Shown here: piece after piece, positions 13,916-19,217 of the stretch
How positions within the stretch are numbered: position 1 is the first letter of the stretch
How the letters are laid out: each line of letters opens with the position of its first letter
Assembly (NCBI GenBank): GCA_018711545.1
Contig: DVIC01000065.1
Location: 1 to 19,217 of the forward strand
Length of the DNA stretch: 19,217 bases
Direction: 5' to 3'
Source of the DNA: Fimenecus stercoravium
GTDB lineage: Bacteria; Bacillota; Clostridia; Oscillospirales; Acutalibacteraceae
Position numbers and translations under genes: made by a program
The notes under the pieces: model-generated
The model's input: only the letters and a program-made list of their open reading frames with translations
What the model was told of the DNA's origin: nothing
Databases searched by the model: none

Positions 13916-14725
13916 TTACAGCGCATAGCGGCGGATCGCCGCCCCGACCCCGTTTTCGTTATTAGAAAGCGTAACAACGTCCGCCGCCGCCTTGGCAGGG
14001 GTACGGGCATTTGCCATAGCGACACCGAGCCCGACGGCGGAAAGCATGGTCACATCGTTGTAGCCGTCGCCGCACGCCATGGTCTCCTCAGGGCTGATAC
14101 CCAAAAGGCGCGCAAGCTCCAAAATGGCGGCGCCTTTATCGCAGCCGCGCGCCGTGATCTCTAAAAAGCAGGGCTCCGAACGGAACACGGCGACGGGCAG
14201 ATCCTTTAGCGCGTTGCGAAGCTGAATTTCAGCGGTTTCTAAGAACGCAGGCTCGCCCGTGATCAAAAATTTCGGCGTGGAAAAGGTCAGTGCTTCACGC
14301 AGGGAAGGCACACGATCGATCACAAGCCCGTTGATCGTCGTCTCCATGCGGAAATAGCGGTCATCCGCTTTTTCGGTCACAGCAACGTCGTCGCGGTACG
14401 CCGTAAGGGGCAGATCCAGTTTTTGTGCCGCGTCGAGAATGCGGGGATACGTGGACGGCGGGACGTTTTTTTCTGTAAAAGCGCGAGCCTCGCGCGGGTA
14501 GAAGGTACGTGCGCCGTTATAGGAAATGACATAACCGCCGCGCGTGGGCAAGGCAAGCTCATCTATATAGCGGCGCACGCCGGGCGTCGGTCTGCCCGTG
14601 GCGAGCACCAACACGCCGCCGCGCTCCATAAATTCCGATATATCCCGCGCTGTCTGCGGCAAAAGCACCTTATCATCGTTGACCAGCGTACCGTCAATAT
14701 CTACGGCAAGCAGACGTTTTTGCAA
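13916..14725 (-). CDS. Cof-type HAD-IIB family hydrolase
   Basis: Cytoplasmic haloacid-dehalogenase phosphatase of the Cof type; members dephosphorylate sugar phosphates, nucleotides or cofactor precursors, and the substrate cannot be read from sequence. The 269-residue protein has motif I with nucleophile D9 and D11 (AVDIDGTLV), motif II T43 (LATGRP), a conserved lysine K197 (CDKGAA) and motif IV G219-D220-x-x-N223-D224, with the type IIB cap in between (about 80-195). The start is TTG at 14725: GAGG sits eight bases upstream, and the promoter at 14748-14776 starts RNA only about 15 bases before it. A longer open frame reaching 14833 runs through that promoter and is not coding. It is a single-gene unit. 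Confidence 0.9.
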   Translation of the reverse strand: MQKRLLAVDIDGTLVNDDKVLLPQTARDISEFMERGGVLVLATGRPTPGVRRYIDELALPTRGGYVISYNGARTFYPREARAFTEKNVPPSTYPRILDAAQKLDLPLTAYRDDVAVTEKADDRYFRMETTINGLVIDRVPSLREALTFSTPKFLITGEPAFLETAEIQLRNALKDLPVAVFRSEPCFLEITARGCDKGAAILELARLLGISPEETMACGDGYNDVTMLSAVGLGVAMANARTPAKAAADVVTLSNNENGVGAAIRRYAL

Positions 14726-14747
14726 AAAAATCACCTCGTCGTCTGCT

Positions 14748-14776
14748 ATTGTAAACCGAACCGCCTGCGGGGTCAA
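14748..14776 (-). promoter_or_regulatory. sigma-A type promoter of the HAD hydrolase gene
   Basis: On the minus strand: TTGACC (14771-14776), 17-base spacer, TACAAT (14748-14753); five of six bases match at both hexamers. The predicted start near 14741 leaves a leader of about 15 bases containing GAGGTGA, which fixes the TTG start of the gene. Confidence 0.82.
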
Positions 14777-14830
14777 TTCGAGGATTCCATGAGTTTTTAA
14801 CCGGCCAAATCCGCTTTTTGTGTAGATTGA

Positions 14831-14871
14831 CAAAAGCGCCCCGCCGTGTCGTTTTCAGACACAGCGGGGCG
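14831..14871 (-). terminator. Rho-independent terminator of the metallophosphoesterase gene
   Basis: A 14-base-pair GC-rich stem (14837-14850 with 14858-14871), 7-base loop, followed on the minus strand by CUUUUG. The single odd pair is a G-U wobble in minus-strand RNA but an A-C mismatch in plus-strand RNA, so it is tuned for the minus direction, although the plus strand also ends in a T run (14873-14880). It lies about 20 bases after the stop of the large gene. Confidence 0.87.
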
Positions 14872-14889
14872 GTTCTTTTTAGAAAAGAA

Positions 14890-17800
14890 TTACGGTTCTT
14901 CGTTGCGTTTGCGCTTGATCGCGCTGCCGGTCAGAGCGACCGTAGCCGCTACAGGGATCAGGAATAACAGCGCGGAGGTAACCTGCTGCCCGGCAGTCTT
15001 CGGGACATTGGCGTCCGTAATCGGCGTTTCGCTGTCGGGCGTTGTACCGGGCAATTCCGACGCCGTCGCCTTGGTGATGGCGAAACTGTCGATTTTCTGT
15101 GCTTCTCCGTTTTCCACAGTATAGGCATTGAAGAACAGGTTTTCGCCGTCGATCTCGATTGCCGCAAACACAGGCGCTTTGGCATCCACGATTGACTCGG
15201 CACGCGGGAACAGCTGATCGGTCAGCGCCGCATCTTTGGTCTGATAATATTTGACGCCCGCGCAGCCGTCGATGGCATACACCGTGCCGTCGGGATTGAC
15301 CATGGCGGTGTAGGTCGTGCCGTCATGCGTGACTGTGCGCTCCACGATCTCGCAAACCGCATTGTTGTTCATGGCGGATGTACGCAGGTACACATGGTCA
15401 TGCCCTTGCAGTACCACGTCGATGTCGAGCTGCGGCATGAGCGTGGAAAGCTGTTTGCGCAGCGCCGTAACGTCGTCATCGTCATAATGCGAACCGTTGG
15501 AATAAACCGCCTTGTGCAGCGCGACGATCTTCCAGGTCTTGTCGCTCGCGGCAGCGTCCGCCTTGAGCCATTCCAGCTGTTTTGTCCCAAGGGTGTTGTC
15601 GGAATTCAGGTCGTTCGTGTTGAGCACCATAAAGTGTGCGTTGTTATAATCAAAGGAATAATACACGCCGTTCGTGGTATCCTGCTGCGGATAATCGGTC
15701 AAAAGGAAGTTTTCGACCGTGGCATTGTCCATATCCTCCTCGTGGTTGCCCGTAGCAGGCATCATCACGGTGTTCAAAAGGGTATCGGAAGCGGCATTGA
15801 AGAGCCAGTTCCACTGTTCAAAATTCTTACCGCTGTCTACCACATCGCCCGTGTGCATGATAAACTTCGCATCCGGGTACAGTGCAAACGCTGTATCGGC
15901 GACCTCGGCAAAGGTCTCATACTGCTTCGGCGTACCGGATTGCGTGTCGCTCATATGGAAGAACGTAAAGCTGTCGGAATTGTCCGCCATCTCGAACGTG
16001 CCGACATCGCTCCACCACCCGCGGGAGGCGTCGCCCACGCGGAAGCAGTATTTTTCACCGGGTTTAAGGCCGCTGACCTCTACCATATGACGGTTGACCT
16101 CGAAGGGATAGGAAATGATCGAAATCACGCCGAGATCCACGCCGGGGACTTCACGCGTGACCTCCGCAGTAGACGCCACGATATTGCTGCCGGTGGTCGG
16201 GCGCCCCGTAAAGCGCGGGTTTTCCGAATACGGGACGATCTCAATATCCGTGCCTGTGACGCTGTATTTCGTATACCAGCTGATGTTGCGCGTGGTCGCG
16301 GAATCCGAACCGAAGGTGACCGCGATGCCGGAAGGCAGCCGCAGGTCCTCCACGGTGGGCGTTACGGAGACTTTCCCCGCATAGGTGATCGTCGCGGAAT
16401 TGTCCATGCGAAGCCCGGGGTTCGTATCCGTTGTGAAATCGGTCAGGAACACCATAAACTCATTTGCAATGGTATCCATCTGGCTTTGCGTCAGGTATTC
16501 ATCCATGAGGCTTTGGAGCACGTCTTCAAGCGAATTGTACTCCACGAGCCCTGCCGCAAAGAACAGATTGATGATCTGTGCAAGGCTCGGCGCGGGTACG
16601 ATGCCGTTCAAGCTGTTTTCCCCGATCGCACCCAAAATCTGTTCAATGACGTCGCCGAGCATCGCTTCGGCTTCCACGTCGCTCAAAGAACCCAAGATCC
16701 CGACTAAATCAAGGCGGATGTTTTGCAGGATCTCATCTTCCAGAAGATCATGCAGGACAATATCAATGAGCGTGTCAAGGATGACATCCACATTGTCTCC
16801 GCGGGAGAAACGGTCGATGACGTCGTTCATAAACGGGTCGTCGCTGCGATCCTCATCGCCTGAATACATATAGGCAAGGCAGGAGGAAACCGCGTCGCCG
16901 AAATTCCCGTTGCGCGTGGTGCTGCCGATACCCAGTGTATCTAAGAACTTGGTGCATTTTTCGTCGGAGATCTCAATGGAAACGAGCTTATCGACCGCAT
17001 CATGCACGACATCCAGCAGATGCTCCGTCCCCGCGCCGCCGTCTAAATACTGACGCTCGATTTGATCACAGACATTTTTGATGACCATTTTCAGCGTGAC
17101 CTTGGGGACGTCCTGCAGCGCGCCGAGCCCCGACGCACTGCTTAACAGCGAATCCAGTGCGCCGTCCAGATCAAGGGCGTTGTTAAGATACCAATACAAG
17201 CCCCCTGCAGCTTCCATTTCGGGGATCAGCGTATACTCAAGCAGATACCGTACATAATTCGTGGCAAAGGTTGTCATATCGCCGCCGCCGAAGTTCAAGG
17301 CAAACGCCGTATTCTTAAACGGCTGCGGATATGTAGTGCCGAACGCCGTAACGGGACGTGTACGGTCGATATCATAGCTTTGGAAATTCATCGTGACGTT
17401 TTCGGCCCCTGCCGTGTTATCCATCGTGACAACGCGGAAATAGCACGGGTAATTGAGCAGCGACGCGGAGGAACAATCGGTCAGCGTCTCGCCGTTGTCA
17501 GAGGTGTGCGAGGCAATGTCCGTCATGTGGATATGCCCTGTAAACGCGAAGTGCATACCCGCATCGGCAAAGCTTTCCGCAACCTGCATCCAATTATCGA
17601 TCGTGAAAGCGGTAAACAAATTGTCTTCGTTTTCAAAGTGCTCCACGAGATTGAAGTGCGTGATACCGATGGGCGTAAGGCCCTGCGCTTTGGCGTCGGC
17701 GATCTGATCAAGCGCCCACTCCATCAGTGCATCGGAATACGCGCCGCGCGTTTCAGCAACGTTTAAGCCCTCGGAATGGATGTCACTCGAATAGCAGGCG

Positions 17801-18426
17801 CCGTCGAGCACGATCACGCGGTAGCCGCCTTCAAGCGTAGCGGCATAAGAAAGCATCCCGGCCGTCTCGCCCTCGGGCGGGGTGAAGAACGCATCGGCAA
17901 GGTCATAGCCGAGGTTTGCATACAGCTCGCGGAACTCCTCCGGCTCGGTCGTGCGCGTCGGGACAAACTGTCCGTTTTGGAACTGTGCCGACTCCTCGCG
18001 GCGGATGTCGTGGTTGCCGTCGATGACCAGCACCTGCACGCCCGTTTCCTTTTCAAACTGTTCGAGCCGTGCGGCAAGCTGACGGTGCCCCTCATACTCG
18101 CCGTTTTTAGTCAGGTCGCCGGGGATAAACACGTATTTGAGCCCCTGCGTTTTTGCCATTTCGCCATATTCATACAAAGCGTTTTCCAAAATGGCGTCCG
18201 CAAGATAGGACGTGGTGGAATTGAGCTTGGACGCCTCAATAAAGGCATTGACATCCGAGCCCATGAGCGACTGTGGGAAATAGTGCAGGTCGTTCATCAC
18301 GCCGACGGTCAAATTTCCCTCGGCTGCCGCCGTTTGCAGCGGGATGCTCGGCAAAACGCCGATGAGCAGTGCAAGTGATAAGAGCACGGCTGCCGCCCTT
18401 GCAAACAGTTTGCGGGTCTTGTTCAT
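14890..18426 (-). CDS. Secreted protein with two metallophosphoesterase domains and a C-terminal surface anchor
   Basis: Large exported protein (1178 residues), function inferred as surface phosphatase or phosphodiesterase. Order: signal peptide 1-35 (cleavage near AAA-E36). First calcineurin-like metallophosphoesterase domain about 39-350, with D46-x-H48, G103-D104, GNHD 137-140, H257 and GHIH 297-300. Helix-rich region without recognised domain about 385-665. Fibronectin-III-like domain of the purple acid phosphatase N-terminal type about 677-812. Second metallophosphoesterase domain about 820-1065, with D827-x-Q829, G860-D861, GNHE 893-896, H971 and GHDH 1008-1011. Then a short beta segment, a VPKTAG motif (1141-1146), a hydrophobic helix and terminal KRKR. 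The ATG at 18426 has GGGGG about nine bases upstream. It is monocistronic with strong promoter and terminator. Substrates are unknown; the metal-ligand sets look complete apart from the DxQ variant. Confidence 0.9.
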   Translation of the reverse strand: MNKTRKLFARAAAVLLSLALLIGVLPSIPLQTAAAEGNLTVGVMNDLHYFPQSLMGSDVNAFIEASKLNSTTSYLADAILENALYEYGEMAKTQGLKYVFIPGDLTKNGEYEGHRQLAARLEQFEKETGVQVLVIDGNHDIRREESAQFQNGQFVPTRTTEPEEFRELYANLGYDLADAFFTPPEGETAGMLSYAATLEGGYRVIVLDGACYSSDIHSEGLNVAETRGAYSDALMEWALDQIADAKAQGLTPIGITHFNLVEHFENEDNLFTAFTIDNWMQVAESFADAGMHFAFTGHIHMTDIASHTSDNGETLTDCSSASLLNYPCYFRVVTMDNTAGAENVTMNFQSYDIDRTRPVTAFGTTYPQPFKNTAFALNFGGGDMTTFATNYVRYLLEYTLIPEMEAAGGLYWYLNNALDLDGALDSLLSSASGLGALQDVPKVTLKMVIKNVCDQIERQYLDGGAGTEHLLDVVHDAVDKLVSIEISDEKCTKFLDTLGIGSTTRNGNFGDAVSSCLAYMYSGDEDRSDDPFMNDVIDRFSRGDNVDVILDTLIDIVLHDLLEDEILQNIRLDLVGILGSLSDVEAEAMLGDVIEQILGAIGENSLNGIVPAPSLAQIINLFFAAGLVEYNSLEDVLQSLMDEYLTQSQMDTIANEFMVFLTDFTTDTNPGLRMDNSATITYAGKVSVTPTVEDLRLPSGIAVTFGSDSATTRNISWYTKYSVTGTDIEIVPYSENPRFTGRPTTGSNIVASTAEVTREVPGVDLGVISIISYPFEVNRHMVEVSGLKPGEKYCFRVGDASRGWWSDVGTFEMADNSDSFTFFHMSDTQSGTPKQYETFAEVADTAFALYPDAKFIMHTGDVVDSGKNFEQWNWLFNAASDTLLNTVMMPATGNHEEDMDNATVENFLLTDYPQQDTTNGVYYSFDYNNAHFMVLNTNDLNSDNTLGTKQLEWLKADAAASDKTWKIVALHKAVYSNGSHYDDDDVTALRKQLSTLMPQLDIDVVLQGHDHVYLRTSAMNNNAVCEIVERTVTHDGTTYTAMVNPDGTVYAIDGCAGVKYYQTKDAALTDQLFPRAESIVDAKAPVFAAIEIDGENLFFNAYTVENGEAQKIDSFAITKATASELPGTTPDSETPITDANVPKTAGQQVTSALLFLIPVAATVALTGSAIKRKRNEEP

Positions 18427-18471
18427 CTCTGTATCCCCCGTTTCTAAGAATGGTTGTTGAACACAGAGTTA

Positions 18472-18500
18472 AGTATAGCACAGGTTTTTGTTAATTTCAA
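18472..18500 (-). promoter_or_regulatory. strong sigma-A type promoter of the metallophosphoesterase gene
   Basis: On the minus strand: TTGAAA (18495-18500), 17-base spacer, TATACT (18472-18477), with TGC extended -10. Five of six bases match at each hexamer, the best promoter in the window. The predicted start near 18465 gives a 39-base leader. Confidence 0.87.
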
Positions 18501-18514
18501 TAAAAGTTTTTGCG

Positions 18515-19021
18515 TTATTCTGATTTATTTATACGGTTTTCAACATTGTCGTGCAACCTGTTGAATTCTTCGCGGTCTACCAGTGCTAATATCCTGTCGA
18601 GCTTTTTGTGTAAGTCCTTGAGGATGATCTCGCTTTTCAGATTGACCTTATAATCATTCTCGTTCCGGCGGCGGTCTTTTTGCTCTTGCCGCTGCTGGCT
18701 CATCATAATAAGCGGCGCCTGCACGGCGGCGACGCACGAAAGCACCAAATTCAGCAGGATAAACGGGTACGGGTCGAACGCACGCGTGCCGAACCAGAGG
18801 TTCAGGCCGATCCAGCCGATGAGCACTGCCGTAAAGCTCAAAATAAACGTCCAGCTGCCCGCAAATGCCGCCATTTTGTCCGCCGCGCGCTGGGCGAACG
18901 TTTCCTTTTCCTCCCCGTTTTCAGAAATCGTATTTTCCAAAAGCAGGTGGATGATCTCTTCATTGGTCATGTTGTTATGCGGTGTATTGAGAATATAGTC
19001 GAGCAGCTCACGGTCTTGCAT
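18515..19021 (-). CDS. DUF1003 domain-containing membrane protein
   Basis: Family of unknown function found widely in bacteria. The 168-residue protein has a polar N-terminus, the family core ADKMAAFAGSWTFI (47-60), two membrane helices (about 54-74 and 86-106), the conserved LNLVLSCVAAVQAPLIMMSQQRQ segment spanning 90-112, a very basic stretch KDRRRNENDYKVNLKSE (115-131) and a C-terminal coiled-coil-like helix (about 132-160). The ATG at 19021 has GGGAGG seven bases upstream; an upstream in-frame start at 19090 lies inside a terminator hairpin and is rejected. No good promoter is visible between that terminator and the gene, so expression may depend on read-through. No terminator is seen after it, before the next promoter. 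Confidence 0.88.
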   Translation of the reverse strand: MQDRELLDYILNTPHNNMTNEEIIHLLLENTISENGEEKETFAQRAADKMAAFAGSWTFILSFTAVLIGWIGLNLWFGTRAFDPYPFILLNLVLSCVAAVQAPLIMMSQQRQEQKDRRRNENDYKVNLKSEIILKDLHKKLDRILALVDREEFNRLHDNVENRINKSE

Positions 19022-19024
19022 GCA

Positions 19025-19039
19025 AACGCCTCCCGCGTT
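19025..19039 (-). promoter_or_regulatory. hairpin presenting the DUF1003 ribosome binding site in its loop
   Basis: Minus-strand RNA reads AACGC-GGGAG-GCGUU, a perfect 5-base-pair stem whose 5-base loop is the core of the Shine-Dalgarno sequence, three bases before the ATG at 19021. Its 5' half is also complementary to one arm of the upstream terminator. A regulatory role is inference. Confidence 0.45.
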
Positions 19040-19065
19040 AGTATTTTGTATAGGCTCGATTTTAT

Positions 19066-19113
19066 GCAAAAAGCGCAAAACGCGGGCCACTTTGAATGTG
19101 TCCCGCGTTTTGC
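19066..19113 (-). terminator. Rho-independent terminator between the right-edge gene and DUF1003
   Basis: A perfect 12-base inverted repeat (19075-19086 with 19102-19113) plus three inner pairs (19088-19090 with 19098-19100) and a 7-base loop. On the minus strand the stem ends in UUUUGC and continues into GCUUUUUGC, a U-rich tail. It follows the right-edge coding end by about 13 bases. Confidence 0.82.
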
Positions 19114-19126
19114 CATATACCGTTAT

Positions 19127-19217
19127 TTATTTTGCTTCGTCTGTTTTTTCTGCGCCTTTCTCATTTTTTGCCAAAGAATTCGTATTCATTGACCCGCGAT
19201 ACACCCACAGACGGCAT
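19127..19217 (-). CDS. C-terminal end of an unidentified protein (5' part outside window)
   Basis: The minus-strand frame is open from the right edge to TAA at 19129-19127 and encodes 29 terminal residues, ending in a basic/acidic, lysine-rich tail (NEKGAEKTDEAK) after CRLWVYRGSMN. The strong terminator at 19066-19113 right after the stop supports a real gene end. A second frame also stays open for 18 codons, so the frame choice is not certain. I do not recognise the family from so little sequence. Confidence 0.45.
   Translation of the reverse strand, partial: CRLWVYRGSMNTNSLAKNEKGAEKTDEAK

Noticed and set aside
14726..14833. 36-residue N-terminal extension of the HAD hydrolase
   Set aside because: It would run through a near-consensus promoter; the TTG at 14725 has GAGG at the correct spacing and gives a normal family length.
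15325..16707. Plus-strand open frame of 460 codons
   Set aside because: It lies wholly opposite the second phosphoesterase region, has no recognisable domain, and reads as a histidine/arginine-rich shadow of a well-supported gene.
18427..18468. CTCTGT/ACAGAG inverted repeat bracketing the leader of the large phosphoesterase gene
   Set aside because: The predicted transcription start falls inside the upstream half, so only part of the stem would be in the RNA.
19095..19125. Plus-strand use of the inverted repeat at 19075-19113 as terminator
   Set aside because: After the stem the plus strand reads CATATACCG without a T run, and no plus-strand gene precedes it.

Overview
The window looks like a chromosomal segment of a spore-forming, low-to-mid GC Clostridia-type Firmicute, plausibly in the Oscillospiraceae/Ruminococcaceae range. 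The pointers are an intact sporulation sigma factor of the SigK type, strong AGGAGG-like ribosome binding sites, several GTG and TTG starts, a group II ECF transporter core (two ATPases plus EcfT), a ClpE-like unfoldase with a zinc finger, and DUF5711 next to CvpA. Lineage is inferred from gene content only. Every supported gene is on the minus strand, so the reading order is from high to low coordinates. No gene-free stretch exceeds about 165 bases. I saw no tRNA, rRNA, CRISPR array, insertion sequence, integrase or phage gene.

From the right edge: the last 29 residues of an unidentified protein (19127-19217) end just before a strong hairpin terminator. Next come a small DUF1003 membrane protein, a very large secreted protein with two separate metallophosphoesterase domains (14890-18426) that has its own strong promoter and terminator, a Cof-type HAD phosphatase, a membrane-anchored GH25 lysozyme-like protein, and sigK. 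Each of the large protein, the HAD gene, the GH25 gene and sigK appears to be its own short transcription unit with a readable promoter or terminator.

From 11353 down to position 1 lies one tightly packed gene train: ruvC-ruvA-ruvB (Holliday junction processing), glmM (phosphoglucosamine mutase), a class I SAM methyltransferase of the RlmI-like type, ecfA1-ecfA2-ecfT (energising core of vitamin uptake), truA (tRNA pseudouridine synthase), a membrane-anchored DUF5711 beta-propeller-like protein, then cvpA, pgsA (phosphatidylglycerophosphate synthase) and a partial clpE-like gene. Gaps are mostly 2-20 bases, with short overlaps (1, 4 and 14 bases). A promoter with an extended -10 precedes ruvC. 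A second promoter with a structured 80-base leader starts a sub-operon at cvpA.

Most of the window is housekeeping. The parts most worth a second look are the dual-phosphoesterase surface protein, the DUF5711-CvpA pair, the leader RNA in front of cvpA, the three mutually complementary segments around the DUF1003 ribosome binding site, and the sigK start region.
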